The notes: generated by a model from the sequence alone, not told the origin. A stretch of DNA of 64,000 nt from Fidelibacterota bacterium (GCA_947472795.1 CANJBL010000004.1:124001-188000), one strand, 5' to 3'; positions 41,109-50,436 are shown, numbered from the stretch's first letter. Translations and numbers: made by a program.

Positions 41109-42413
41109 CTAAGCGGGTAAAATCCCAAGGTTAATCAATGCCTTATGGTCTGATTTCAAAAAGCGATCACCGATATCGAGACGATACCGGAGATTTGGCA
41201 CCACCACCTTTTCCGCCAAGGCATAAGCGCGGCATTTCGCGTCCTGGGGTGTCGGTCCGCGTCCTGTGACGACCATGACCTGGCCAGTGACGCTGGCGGT
41301 GATCAGACGCCCCTCTTCCAATGCAAGCTCCGAATAGTGCATGTGGCTTTCATCTTCCTGCGAAAGCGTACCGCGGAACAGAATAGGCAGACCATTAGGC
41401 GACGGCGGATCGGTCGCGTCGTAGGGAAACGGCGGCACGGTCAGAACAACACCGACGCCATAGCCGGGATGCGTTTGGAACGTGGTGTTATCGCGCTTTA
41501 CGATGCGGGCGAAGAGTGCGTCCCATCCTTCGGCTTGCAGTGCCCCCAGGATCGCCGAGCCCGGGTAGCCAAAACGCGCAGTGAACTCCAAAGGCCAGAT
41601 ACCCTCAGAGTTGGCGATGCAGTTGATGTTGATATAGCCACAGTAACCACCACGCGCGAGTAATGGCGCAACGCGCGCCAACGTCGCGGCGAACAGCACG
41701 TCGCTGCCTTCGTAGGAGACCAACGTGCCCATTTCGCCCGTAAGCTCGCCCATGTCGCCGGCGAAGAAGCGCTTGTGCTCCCAATCAATGCACGCCGGCT
41801 CAAGGAATTCCTCGCCGTTGAAGTAGGCGCCGACGCCCACCTCCACGCCTGATAGGTGCTGCATGAGGATAAAATCCGGCGCGATCTTCTCGCGCCAGCG
41901 GCGTTCCTGCATTTGCAATATGGCAATGACATCCTCGCCACCATCCATCTGGCCCACGTAACTTTCCATGGCGTAGGCGAGATTGCCGTTGGGTTTGTAG
42001 ACGTAACGGCCTGGATTGCGTTGAATAAAGGCGATGCCACCGGCGAAATCGTGGAAGGTATGGATGGGAGCCGTGCGCATGCCGGCCTCGGTCATTATCT
42101 GCTGACCGAAAGCACGCTCCATTTCCAAGCGATCACCAAATGCACTGCCGCCAATGACATTGTAGCCTTCGGCGCGCAAAGCATCCTGGATGTGACCCGA
42201 CTGAGCGCTTTCAAACAGGATGATGCCGTCGCGCCCTGCCGCACGCACCCATGGCAACTCCGCTTTCCAATCCGTCACCCGATGCACAAGCCCGCGCAGT
42301 ACGTCTTTGCTGGCATCGAAGGCGATGTGAACCTTCACCTCGTGGCCGTCCGCCAAGAGGCGCATATACACGCTGCCAAGAGATGCGTAGTCGCCGATAC
42401 CCAGAAACCGCAC
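41109..42413 (-). CDS. ATP-grasp protein resembling phosphoribosylamine-glycine ligase
   Basis: A 434-residue ligase that resembles PurD in outline but is divergent. The N-terminal segment MRFLGIGDYASLG lacks the usual PurD loop. The ATP-grasp region contains RYVYKPNGNLAYAM, and metal-binding residues are suggested by WPLEFTARFGYPG near residue 270. Divergence and context (methyltransferase upstream by 10 bases, EamA exporter downstream, diiron oxidase divergent) argue against housekeeping purine synthesis. It may join an amine or amino acid to a carboxylate. The substrate is unknown. Confidence 0.8.
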   Translation of the reverse strand: MRFLGIGDYASLGSVYMRLLADGHEVKVHIAFDASKDVLRGLVHRVTDWKAELPWVRAAGRDGIILFESAQSGHIQDALRAEGYNVIGGSAFGDRLEMERAFGQQIMTEAGMRTAPIHTFHDFAGGIAFIQRNPGRYVYKPNGNLAYAMESYVGQMDGGEDVIAILQMQERRWREKIAPDFILMQHLSGVEVGVGAYFNGEEFLEPACIDWEHKRFFAGDMGELTGEMGTLVSYEGSDVLFAATLARVAPLLARGGYCGYININCIANSEGIWPLEFTARFGYPGSAILGALQAEGWDALFARIVKRDNTTFQTHPGYGVGVVLTVPPFPYDATDPPSPNGLPILFRGTLSQEDESHMHYSELALEEGRLITASVTGQVMVVTGRGPTPQDAKCRAYALAEKVVVPNLRYRLDIGDRFLKSDHKALINLGILPA

Positions 42414-42423
42414 GATGACTCCG

Positions 42424-43374
42424 TCAGAAATTCACAGTGACAGCGACCACGGCGATGCGCTCGGCACCTTGGTAGGACGGCGTATCAAGTTCTTCGCCAA
42501 AGACATCCGGGTCGATCTCTTCATAGGAGAACGGCCGTCCAGACTCCTGAAGGATCTTCTCGGCTTTCTCGCGGAAGACGTCGCGGCCGGCAATGATCGC
42601 GCTGCCGGTATAAAGGATCATCTGTCCGTGTGGCGTGAGGCGCGCAAGACCTTCCTGCAGGATACGCAAAGAGAGGTCGTGCCCCAGAGCCCCTCCACCG
42701 TCGCGATAAACCCGCGCACGCGCGTCAACCAGATACGGAGGGTTGCTGATGATAAGATCGAAATCACCATGCACGCCGCGCAGCACGTCGCTGTAAACAC
42801 AGGTCGCGTTTGGGCAAACATTGATGCCAGCGTTAACGCGTGCGAAATCCAACGCCGTCGCGTTGACATCGGCCAGCAAAACTTCAGCGTCCGGATATCG
42901 ACGGGAAAGGAAAATTCCGCCCGCGCCGGAGCCTGCACCAATGTCGATGACGCGCCGAGGGGGCACGGTCGCAAGTTTGTCCCTTAGGAACCGCAGGAAG
43001 CGATAGGTATCAGGCCCGAAGAACACGCTGTCTTTCCCGAGGCTTGGATACGCCGAATGGACGAACAGAAAATCTTCCCAAGTCGAAAAGCGCACGCCGC
43101 TTTGGAAAAATCCACCGCCTTGGCTAAGCGCTCCAGCCGCGGTGAGAAGTGCGAAAGCTTCATCATCCAGATCTTCCCCGCGGAAGGCGCGGCTCCAGCC
43201 GAAAATATCGCGCAAGGTGGGCGCCGTTCCCCCAAATCTGGCGATGACGCGCCGATGGGTTTCCGGCGTGGGTGTAATGAAAGCGTAGCTCCTGGCCCTC
43301 AGCCATTGGCCGAGTTCGGCCAGAGGCGCCGCGGTCAGGGATTCACTATTTTGCAGTGGTGCTGTGACAGTCAC
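42424..43374 (-). CDS. Class I methyltransferase with NPPY motif (HemK-like)
   Basis: A 316-residue SAM-dependent enzyme. The C-terminal domain has VIDIGAGSGAGGIFLSRR near residue 142, the acidic loop ADVNATALDFARVNA and LIISNPPYLVD, the NPPY motif of N-methyltransferases acting on amide or base nitrogens. The N-terminal 130 residues form a helical domain without obvious family motifs. It lies 10 bases upstream of the ATP-grasp gene, so the two are co-transcribed. Confidence 0.87.
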   Translation of the reverse strand: MTVTAPLQNSESLTAAPLAELGQWLRARSYAFITPTPETHRRVIARFGGTAPTLRDIFGWSRAFRGEDLDDEAFALLTAAGALSQGGGFFQSGVRFSTWEDFLFVHSAYPSLGKDSVFFGPDTYRFLRFLRDKLATVPPRRVIDIGAGSGAGGIFLSRRYPDAEVLLADVNATALDFARVNAGINVCPNATCVYSDVLRGVHGDFDLIISNPPYLVDARARVYRDGGGALGHDLSLRILQEGLARLTPHGQMILYTGSAIIAGRDVFREKAEKILQESGRPFSYEEIDPDVFGEELDTPSYQGAERIAVVAVTVNF

Positions 43375-43469
43375 TCATCTTAAACGTGAGCCCAGGACAG
43401 TTGTTCCCATCCCGAAACATTTGCTTTGCCTGTCCGTTAAGGTCCCACACCCCAGGACCGTATTCTTTC

Positions 43470-44363
43470 ATGACACATGTGACGCGCGAGCGCCGGAGAG
43501 CCTTGCCTTTCGAGGGCACCGTCGACGACATCCATAAAACTCTGGCCCGCTTCAACCAAGAGCGTTTCCGCCCGGCCCTTCCCGGCACACTCCTGTTTGA
43601 GCCCGGCCAGAACCTTGCCTTAGAGCAGATGGAAGTGGGTTTTGTCGAAAACATGCGCAACGACGTGCAGGCCTATCTTGCCGACATGCCGCAAGACGCA
43701 CCCAGTTTCATGACCTGGTTCGAATCTCTCAAGGCGTGGGCGCCGGGCCAGAACGATCGGCTTTTCCCCTGGCTTGCAACGCAGGCGTCTTTTGACCAGA
43801 TGAAATGGTTCTTGCAGCAGGAAGTCGCTGGTGAAGCGGGCTTTGAAGATTTAGTCGCGCTCACGCAGGTCAAGATGCCGACGCGTGTGAAGCTGGAAAT
43901 GGCGCGCAACTACTGGGACGAGATGGGACGCGGCCACGAAAAAGGCATGCATGGGCCGATGCTGCGGCGCTTGGCGCGTCACTTCGGAATCAAGGCAGAT
44001 ATTTCCGCAACGGTTCCGGAATCCCTCGCCCTCGGAAACTTGATGAGTGCGCTCGACGCGCACCGCCAATACGCCTATCACTCCGTCGGAGCTCTCGGCG
44101 CCATCGAACTCACGGCGCCAGGCCGGGCCCAGGACGTTCGCCTGGGGCTTGAGCGCCTGAAGGTTCCGCACAAGGTGAGCCACTATTTCACCCTGCATGC
44201 CGTGCTGGATGTTAAACATGCCGCCGCTTGGAACAGTGAAGTCATCCTGCCCCTCGTCCTGCAAGACTTCAGATGCGCGCGCTATATCGCCGAAGGCGCA
44301 TTGATGCGCCTGCTCTGCGGCCAACGCTGCTTTGATGTCTATCGGGAGCGCTTCGCAATCTGA
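43470..44363 (+). CDS. Haem-oxygenase-like diiron enzyme (iron-containing redox family)
   Basis: A 297-residue helical protein resembling the iron-containing redox (HDO-type) family. Candidate metal ligands are the Glu residues in FLQQEVAGEAGFEDL, the Glu/His in NYWDEMGRGHEKGMHG, and the HAVLDVKHAAAW region near residue 245. HDO enzymes use a diiron centre to oxidise or cleave amino acid-type substrates. It is divergent from the methyltransferase/ATP-grasp/EamA genes with only 95 bases between, sharing a promoter region. ATG 43470 is chosen over an upstream start because the domain begins after it. Confidence 0.8.
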   Translation: MTHVTRERRRALPFEGTVDDIHKTLARFNQERFRPALPGTLLFEPGQNLALEQMEVGFVENMRNDVQAYLADMPQDAPSFMTWFESLKAWAPGQNDRLFPWLATQASFDQMKWFLQQEVAGEAGFEDLVALTQVKMPTRVKLEMARNYWDEMGRGHEKGMHGPMLRRLARHFGIKADISATVPESLALGNLMSALDAHRQYAYHSVGALGAIELTAPGRAQDVRLGLERLKVPHKVSHYFTLHAVLDVKHAAAWNSEVILPLVLQDFRCARYIAEGALMRLLCGQRCFDVYRERFAI

Positions 44364-44365
44364 CC

Positions 44366-44791
44366 TTAAGACATGAGTTGTGCGTCAAGGGTGATATTCG
44401 CCTTCAAGAGTTTAGAGACCGGGCAGCCTACCTTGGCTTTATTGGCAAGTTCCGTGAATCCCGCCTGATCGGTGCCAGGCACTTTGGCGCGGAGTGTGAG
44501 ATGAACGGCGGTGATGGAAAAGCCGCCATCGATCTGTTCCAGGGTTACATCCGCCGTTGTATTCATGCTGTCGGCTGTGAGGTTTGCCTCGCCCAGGATT
44601 TTCGAGAGCGCCATGGTGAAACAGCCGGCATGTGCGGCCCCAATCAGTTCTTCAGGATTGGTCCCCGGCTTGCCCTCGAAGCGCGCGGCGAAGCCATAGG
44701 GATAGTCCTTCAAGGCACCGCTCTGCGTTGAGATGGCTCCCTTGCCATCCTTCAATCCACCCTGCCAAACCGCCGATCCCGACTTTTTCAT
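44366..44791 (-). CDS. OsmC-family peroxiredoxin
   Basis: A 141-residue thiol peroxidase that reduces organic hydroperoxides. Conserved elements are TNPEELIGAAHAGCFTMAL with the first Cys near residue 57 and KVGCPVSKLL with the second Cys near residue 125, both needed for activity. Length is normal for the OsmC subgroup. It converges with the diiron enzyme gene two bases away. No signal peptide. Confidence 0.95.
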   Translation of the reverse strand: MKKSGSAVWQGGLKDGKGAISTQSGALKDYPYGFAARFEGKPGTNPEELIGAAHAGCFTMALSKILGEANLTADSMNTTADVTLEQIDGGFSITAVHLTLRAKVPGTDQAGFTELANKAKVGCPVSKLLKANITLDAQLMS

Positions 44792-44941
44792 GGAATGTCT
44801 CCTAATGAATTTGTGACCTTATCGTACTCTCGCGAAAGCCCCGGACAAGCTGTTAATTCAATGCTTTTGACGGCGGAACAAAGCTCTCGGCGCACCGTTT
44901 TTCATTGAGGTATTTCACACACATTTCCAAGGAGAACGGAC

Positions 44942-45142
44942 ATGGCCAACCGCTTGCCGCCTATCCCTCCGGCCAATCGCGATCACAAAGCACCGCAAAA
45001 ACATGTGCATCCCGATGCGGACGCAAATGAAGACGATAAAGTGACAGGCCACGACAAGCGCCTGCGCAACGCCGACGAGCAAGGCGACACAGCCAACATG
45101 AAGCAAAACTTCATCCATCGGGGGCGTACCCAGAAGAGGTGA
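44942..45142 (+). CDS. Small hydrophilic protein of unknown function
   Basis: A 66-residue, highly charged, probably disordered protein (NRLPPIPPANRDHKAPQKHV near the start, NMKQNFIHRGRTQKR at the end). Short proteins opening with a LPPIPPANR-type motif and ending in a glutamine- and asparagine-rich tail occur in alphaproteobacteria, but I know no function. AAGGAGA upstream is a strong ribosome-binding site. Its TGA stop is three bases before the CTG start of the next gene and in the same frame. Confidence 0.75.
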   Translation: MANRLPPIPPANRDHKAPQKHVHPDADANEDDKVTGHDKRLRNADEQGDTANMKQNFIHRGRTQKR

Positions 45143-45145
45143 GTT

Positions 45146-46040
45146 CTGCTCGACTGTCTGATTATCGGGGGCGGACCCGCAGGGTTGACCGCAGCTGTGT
45201 ATCTCGCGCGCTTTCGGCGCAAGGTGCTGGTCATTGACGCCGGTGAAAGCCGCCTTAAGTCCATTGCGCTAACAAAGAATGTGGTCGGTTTCCCCGAGGG
45301 GGTATCCGGCCAGGACCTTTGGGAACGCCTGCACCGCCATGCGCAACATTTCGGTGGGCTGATAGAAGCCGGTGTGGTCCGCCATCTTGAGCGCACCGTC
45401 GGTGGTTTCATTGCGCATACCGATACTGAAACGTACCGCGCCACGACGGTCCTTCTCGCCACGGGCGTGGTCGATGCGGACCCAGCCGTGCCGGGTTTGC
45501 CCAATGCCATGAAGAACGGTGTCATCAGGCCCTGCCCCATCTGCGACGGCTTCGAGGCCATCGACGCGGCGGTAGGTGTCATTGGTGCGGGCGCCAGAGC
45601 GCTGCATGAGTGTCGCTTCCTCAGGCTCTATACCCGCGACGTCGCGGTTTTCACGAATGGAGCTGCCCACAACCTGACGGAAGACGAGGCCCGCGAGGTG
45701 GATGCGCTTGGGCTCAGAGTCAAACGAGACAGAATCAAGTTGGGCGCGGTGCTGCCCGATGGAAAGAAGCAACTTACCTTGGACACCGGCGAAACCTTTG
45801 CCTGCGACATGCTCTACTCGGCGCTGGCCTCAATCCCCAATTCCCAGCTCCTGCACGGTATGGATACAACGCTCGACCTCGACTCCTGCGTCGTCACCGC
45901 GGCTCATCAAGAGACCGCCATTGCAGGGACTGCTTGCTGCCGGCGATGTGGTGCAGGGCTTGGATCAGATCAATGTGGCCTCAGGCCACGCGGCCATTGC
46001 CGCCACACGTATCCACAACTTGTTACGCGAACGGCAATAA
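45146..46040 (+). pseudogene. Thioredoxin-reductase-like FAD oxidoreductase, frameshifted
   Basis: A class II pyridine nucleotide-disulfide oxidoreductase of about 298 residues. The FAD loop is LIIGGGPAGLTAAVYLARF and the active-site CxxC is in PCPICDGFEAID. The expected end (GLLAAGDVVQGLDQINVASG) is present but one frame away. Removing one G from GGG at 45926-45928 restores the frame, ending at TAA 46040 just before a terminator. The start is also odd: the only plausible codon is CTG 45146, spaced 6 bases from AGAGG. It could be a real mutation or a sequence error; either way the locus as given does not encode an intact protein. Confidence 0.82.
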
Positions 46041-46043
46041 AAA

Positions 46044-46073
46044 AACGGCCACCCCATCCGGGGTGGCCGTTTG
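46044..46073. terminator. Bidirectional rho-independent terminator
   Basis: AACGGCCACCCC (46044-46055) and GGGGTGGCCGTT (46060-46071) form a perfect 12-bp stem with a four-base loop. A run of A precedes it and T follows, so it can end the oxidoreductase transcript rightward and the repeat-protein operon leftward. Confidence 0.92.
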
Positions 46074-46091
46074 TAAAAGGCTTACGCGAAT

Positions 46092-47402
46092 CTAGTTAAA
46101 CAGACCGACGGTGTGCCAGTAGAAGCCGGCGCCGAAGGCACCGTATGAGTTTTTGGGATCGGCTTCAGCTCCGCCCGTAAGCTTCATGCGATCAATATTG
46201 TCGGCGTTACCATAAACGACAGTGTGGCGATTGTTGCCCTCGATATCACCGGGCTTCTTGTCGTCGACAAAAGTGTAGAGTGGGCTACCGCGATAGGACC
46301 ACTGCTTGGAACCGTCCGCGCGCGTGTCAACTTCCCAGAAACCTGAGGAGACCGCATTGGCAGGAGCGACCAACGGCTTCCAACTCTTCAGGCAGTCATC
46401 TACGCAACCGACCGTGCCCACAGCCTTGGCTTCATTGTAAGAGTAGCGATAGCCGCCCCGGCTTTCCCGCCCGCCGTACTGCAGCTTCTGACGCGATTCC
46501 GTATAAAGCGTGAGGCCCTTCGCGGTGGTCATGATCGGACCGCGCAGGGCGAGCACATCGATATTCACGCCTGCGGGCTGAAAATGCCGGGTGGCCAAAG
46601 CCACGCTGGCGTCTTTCTGCTCCACCGTGCCGTTGATGTCGCCGGCAGAGTAATCGCCGTTATAGGTGTAAAGACGCTGGCCTTTGTACGCCCACTGCTG
46701 GGTGCTGTCTTCGCGGGTCAGGATCGTGAAGTCACCCATGGCCTGCGCGGCCCCCGGCGCATAGACCGGCATCCACATGGTTGGATTCTTTGGCTGGCCC
46801 TTGATTACGTACATGACCATGCCGGTGCCTGGCACCGAAAAACCATACCCATTGGCGACCGCGAGCGTGGTGAGTTCGATGCCAGCCGGCGTCGGCGTGG
46901 ACTTCTCGGGCAGGAACGCAGCCCGCTTCCAACCCTCTTTGGGCGAATAGGCCTTGCTGCCAAAGTCCAGAGCTTCTTTCGCCGCGCCCTTCACCACGTC
47001 CTTGCCTGAGGGCGGGTCGCCCGCCGGATCGGTGCCGGAATAGGTGTAAAGCGGCTGACCCTGATAGGCCCACTGCTTCGCGCCATCCGCGCGGGTGACA
47101 AAGCTCCAGGCACCAAAGGCCGCAGCTCCCTTGGCAGCGATGAACGGCGGGAATTCCTTGGCGCAATCATCGGCACACTTGGCAGTGTTCGCCGCATCCG
47201 CGTTGGAGGTATAGAGCGGCTTGCCGTCGGCGGTACCGAGCCGCCGCCAGACGAGCTTCTGTTGGTTGTCGGTCACGTCGACCAACGTAATGCCAGCCGG
47301 CGTAGAGATCGGCACGCTGTCGTCGGCTGCAGACACTGTGCCCGCAGCCAGACCAAGAGCCAGAACCGAAGCCGCCGAGAGAGCAGAATGACGCATGTTC
47401 AT
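46092..47402 (-). CDS. Secreted repeat protein (COG4315-like), operon copy 1
   Basis: A 436-residue exported protein with a Sec signal (residues 1-25, ending VSAAD). Several tandem repeats of about 90-110 residues follow the pattern of the secreted repeat family PF03640: WRRLGTADGKPLYTSNAD, AKQWAYQGQPLYTYSG, QQWAYKGQRLYTYNGDY and SKQWSYRGSPLYTFVDD. Cysteine pairs recur (CADDC, CVDDC). The function of these repeats is not established. It is the last gene of a four-gene operon repeated at 53-58.6 kb. Confidence 0.85.
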   Translation of the reverse strand: MNMRHSALSAASVLALGLAAGTVSAADDSVPISTPAGITLVDVTDNQQKLVWRRLGTADGKPLYTSNADAANTAKCADDCAKEFPPFIAAKGAAAFGAWSFVTRADGAKQWAYQGQPLYTYSGTDPAGDPPSGKDVVKGAAKEALDFGSKAYSPKEGWKRAAFLPEKSTPTPAGIELTTLAVANGYGFSVPGTGMVMYVIKGQPKNPTMWMPVYAPGAAQAMGDFTILTREDSTQQWAYKGQRLYTYNGDYSAGDINGTVEQKDASVALATRHFQPAGVNIDVLALRGPIMTTAKGLTLYTESRQKLQYGGRESRGGYRYSYNEAKAVGTVGCVDDCLKSWKPLVAPANAVSSGFWEVDTRADGSKQWSYRGSPLYTFVDDKKPGDIEGNNRHTVVYGNADNIDRMKLTGGAEADPKNSYGAFGAGFYWHTVGLFN

Positions 47403-47412
47403 GAGTTTCTCC

Positions 47413-48759
47413 TTACGCCAAAACTTCAGAGATGGGGGTAGAGACTTTGTTGGAGGCCGTGCCCCAATCGCCCAGCGCCACACCCATGGACTGCATGACG
47501 GTGTAGCTGACGCGCGTGGCGGCATCGCCGGGCTTCGGAATATGCATACCGGTCTTCAAGCGGCCGTTGGCGCTTCCCAGCGTAATGATCGGGTAGTTGC
47601 GTACCGAGTGCAGGCGCGGCGCCCCGTGGTCGGTGAAAGCGAACACAACCATGCGATCAAGCAGGGTCTTGTCGCCTTCCTGGATGCTGTCCATGGCTTT
47701 GGCGAAGTCGTGCAGCGCCTGCATGTACAGGGACTGGAACCAGGCGCATTTGACCTGATACCCCAGCGTCGCATCCACCGGTTCCTCGTGCGTATAGGTG
47801 TGATGGTTGGTGGAATCGCCCTGGCGCAAGAGGCCGGACATTCCAGCCGTGATGGCAGAGCTCACCACGCGTGTCTGGCCGCAGGCCAGCGCATGGGCAA
47901 AGAGCCCGGCAAAGAGGTTATGGCGCTCCATGGCATCGGTGGCCATGGTCAGCACTTGTTTCTTCTCCTCTTCCAGTTCACCCGGCTTGCTGCACGCCGG
48001 AAGCGGTTCGGGCTTCTGCAGCTGCACATCGAGCTTGGTCTCCAGCGCGCGCAGCGACGTGAAGTAGTTGTCGAGCTTCTGGCGGTCGGCAGCGCCTAGG
48101 TCGCGCATCAGCTCCTCGCGGCGCTCCTTCACGGCAGAGAGTGCGGAACGGCGCACCATGACGCCGGTGTCGGGAGCGAACTCGGCGGCGTTGGGATCGC
48201 GGAACTCAGGCCCGAAAATGCGCGCATATAGCGCATGCGGCGAAATCTCGGCCGGCTGGCGGCCGTTGTCGCTGCGCGCACTCCAGCAGGCTTTCGGATC
48301 GCCGTCGCAAGCCACTTCCAGTGAGCGGAAGCGCGTGCCATTGCCGATGACGTTGCCGACGACCGTATCGATGCTGTTGGAGTAATCGCCCGTGCCCACG
48401 ACCTTGCCCGTCATGATGCCTTGCACGCCTGTGAAGTGCGTGCCGTTGCTCTGGCCGTCCAGGAACACTTCGCCGCCCGAGAAGAGGTTCATCTTCTTCT
48501 GGAAGGGCTTCAACGGTTCGAGTTGGACCGGCAGCTGGTAGTCGGCGCCGGCGGTCTTCGGCACCCAATTCCCTTCGCCGAGGCCAAGGCCCCAGAACCA
48601 GGTCGCAAAGCGCGGCGGGATCGGTGCGCCCGTGGCGGCGAAAGCATCGCCGTTCTCGTCGAGCATGCAGTCCAGGATCGGCAGGCCAACGGTGACAGCG
48701 CTTCCGGCCAGCATGCCTTTCAGCACACGGCGGCGGTTCAACTTGTCCAAAGCTCTCAT
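47413..48759 (-). CDS. DUF1552 protein, Tat-exported, operon copy 1
   Basis: A 448-residue protein with a twin-arginine signal (NRRRVLKGMLAGSAVTVGLP). The body has the DUF1552 pattern: PRFATWFWGLGLGEGNWVPK, NLFSGGEVFLDG, THFTGVQGIMTG, and FAFTDHGAPRLHSVRNYP near residue 385. DUF1552 proteins usually lie beside DUF1592 haem proteins in Planctomycetes, myxobacteria and some proteobacteria; no activity is known for them. It sits between the DUF1592 gene and the repeat-protein gene with short gaps. Confidence 0.9.
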   Translation of the reverse strand: MRALDKLNRRRVLKGMLAGSAVTVGLPILDCMLDENGDAFAATGAPIPPRFATWFWGLGLGEGNWVPKTAGADYQLPVQLEPLKPFQKKMNLFSGGEVFLDGQSNGTHFTGVQGIMTGKVVGTGDYSNSIDTVVGNVIGNGTRFRSLEVACDGDPKACWSARSDNGRQPAEISPHALYARIFGPEFRDPNAAEFAPDTGVMVRRSALSAVKERREELMRDLGAADRQKLDNYFTSLRALETKLDVQLQKPEPLPACSKPGELEEEKKQVLTMATDAMERHNLFAGLFAHALACGQTRVVSSAITAGMSGLLRQGDSTNHHTYTHEEPVDATLGYQVKCAWFQSLYMQALHDFAKAMDSIQEGDKTLLDRMVVFAFTDHGAPRLHSVRNYPIITLGSANGRLKTGMHIPKPGDAATRVSYTVMQSMGVALGDWGTASNKVSTPISEVLA

Positions 48760-48771
48760 GGCGCTTCTCCC

Positions 48772-50409
48772 CTACTTCTGTGCGGCGGCAACTTGGCGCG
48801 CCGGCACGGTGTAAACAACATCACTCAACGCAATCCGGCGCATCAGTTCCAGCACATTGTACTTGCTGTCCTTGAAGGCGGCTTCGATCTTGGGCCAATC
48901 GGCATCCTGGGACGCCGGCAGGCGTCCGGCAGCAAACCCGAAAGCGCGCTTCGCCACGCACGACACCACTGCCGGGTCGTCGTGCAGAACTTTCGCGAGA
49001 CCAATGGGTCCCTCGAACTTCACGCCGGAGAGTTCACCGGTCGTGTCGATAACGACGCCGTTCTCCTTGGTGCGGAAGCCGCCGGCAGAATCGAAGTTCT
49101 CCAGCGCCAATCCAATCGGATCGGTGATCTTGTGGCAGCCGGCGCACATGGCTTCCGAACGGTGCGCCGTCAGGCGGTCGCGCGTTGTCTTGTATTGCGG
49201 ATTAGACGTGTCCTGCACGAACTTGAAGTCCACGTTGCCCGGCGGCGGCGGCACCTTCTGGCACAGAATGTTCTCGCGCAAAGCTTTGCCGCGAGCCGTG
49301 GGCGAGGAGCGCCCCGCCGGCGAGTACAGCGCCACGAAGCTCGCCTGGGCCAAGAGGCCGGCGCGCGGGTCGCCTTCCTTATATGTGTAGGGCTGCCAGT
49401 GCATGGGCTGGCCGTTATCGGTCTTTTCCGGCAAAGGTACGTTGTAAAGAGCGGCCAGTGAACGCGTCAGATACGTATGCGGTGTGGTGAACAGATCGCG
49501 GTAGTCGCCGCGCCGGACCATGACGTGATCCACGATGGTCTTCAGCGTCTGTTCTTGGGAATCCTCTTTCACGGTGATGGTGTAGCGCGGAAAGAAAGTC
49601 GGGTCCTTGGCCAGGACTTCAAACTCCGAGAAGCCCAGCATGTCCGAGAAGAAGGCGCGCAAGCCCCCTTCCATGCGCGAGCTGGAGATCATGCGGTCCA
49701 CTTGGCGCTGCAGGCCTTCCTGGGTGTGGATGGAGCCGTTCTCGGCCGCCTTCAGAAGCGCATCGTCTGGTACCGAGTTCCACAGGAAGAAGCTCAAGAC
49801 CGAAGCCTTGGAGTAGCCGTCCAGGCGGCGCTGGCCGCTAGCATCGGTTTCCGTGCGCTTGTAGCGGAACAGGAAGTCCGGAGAGATCAGCATCTCGGCA
49901 AGACTTGTGGACAGGCCGGCGTAGAAGTCATGCAGCTTGGCAGCGGACTCTGCAGCCACGCGCACCTGCGTGCCCAGTTCGTTTTCGTTCAAGCTCCGCC
50001 GATACAATAGACGGCCGATAAGGCTGATGAATTGCTTGGCGCAGGCGTCGTCAGCCGCATTGGCGGCCTGTGGCTTGCAATGCACGAAGGTGTCGCGGTG
50101 ACGCGCGTCGATCACTTGAGCCGCGACCCCACGCGCCATGTCGTCATAACGTTCGATGCCAGTGTCGCTGATGCTCACCGAACGCGCGCCGATGGCCAGC
50201 AAGCCATCCGTGCGGATCTCAGGCTCGAAGCGGCCCTGAATGCTGATCGTGGGCCCAAAGACATCGGCGATGATCTGCTTGTATTGCCCGGGGCTGAGGC
50301 GCAGCGACAGCGGCAAGTCGCCGGCAGCATCATCGGCGGCGGAAGCACCAGCCGAGAGAGCGAACAAACTCGCGCCAACCGCAAGGCCACGCCACAAGGA
50401 AAAAGTCAT
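48772..50409 (-). CDS. DUF1592/DUF1588/DUF1585 haem-binding protein, operon copy 1
   Basis: An exported protein of 545 residues with a Sec signal ending near GASAADD. It carries the Planctomycete-type arrangement: an N-terminal DUF1587-like region (SLRLSPGQYKQIIADVFG), the DUF1592 segment (TSLAEMLISPDFLFRYK, SFFLWNSVPDDALL), DUF1588 with the single haem motif CAGCH in EAMCAGCHKITDPIGLALEN, and DUF1585 at the end (FAAGRLPASQDADWPKIE). It is likely a periplasmic c-type cytochrome or haem enzyme of unknown reaction. I start at ATG 50409; 50433 is also open. Confidence 0.9.
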   Translation of the reverse strand: MTFSLWRGLAVGASLFALSAGASAADDAAGDLPLSLRLSPGQYKQIIADVFGPTISIQGRFEPEIRTDGLLAIGARSVSISDTGIERYDDMARGVAAQVIDARHRDTFVHCKPQAANAADDACAKQFISLIGRLLYRRSLNENELGTQVRVAAESAAKLHDFYAGLSTSLAEMLISPDFLFRYKRTETDASGQRRLDGYSKASVLSFFLWNSVPDDALLKAAENGSIHTQEGLQRQVDRMISSSRMEGGLRAFFSDMLGFSEFEVLAKDPTFFPRYTITVKEDSQEQTLKTIVDHVMVRRGDYRDLFTTPHTYLTRSLAALYNVPLPEKTDNGQPMHWQPYTYKEGDPRAGLLAQASFVALYSPAGRSSPTARGKALRENILCQKVPPPPGNVDFKFVQDTSNPQYKTTRDRLTAHRSEAMCAGCHKITDPIGLALENFDSAGGFRTKENGVVIDTTGELSGVKFEGPIGLAKVLHDDPAVVSCVAKRAFGFAAGRLPASQDADWPKIEAAFKDSKYNVLELMRRIALSDVVYTVPARQVAAAQK

Positions 50410-50436
50410 CTCGTCACTCCCAAAAACATGCACGCG

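Noticed and set aside
44942-46040. TGA readthrough joining the 66-residue protein to the oxidoreductase
   Set aside because: The frames are aligned, but a well-spaced AGAGG before CTG 45146 gives a simpler start, and no selenocysteine-type element was seen.
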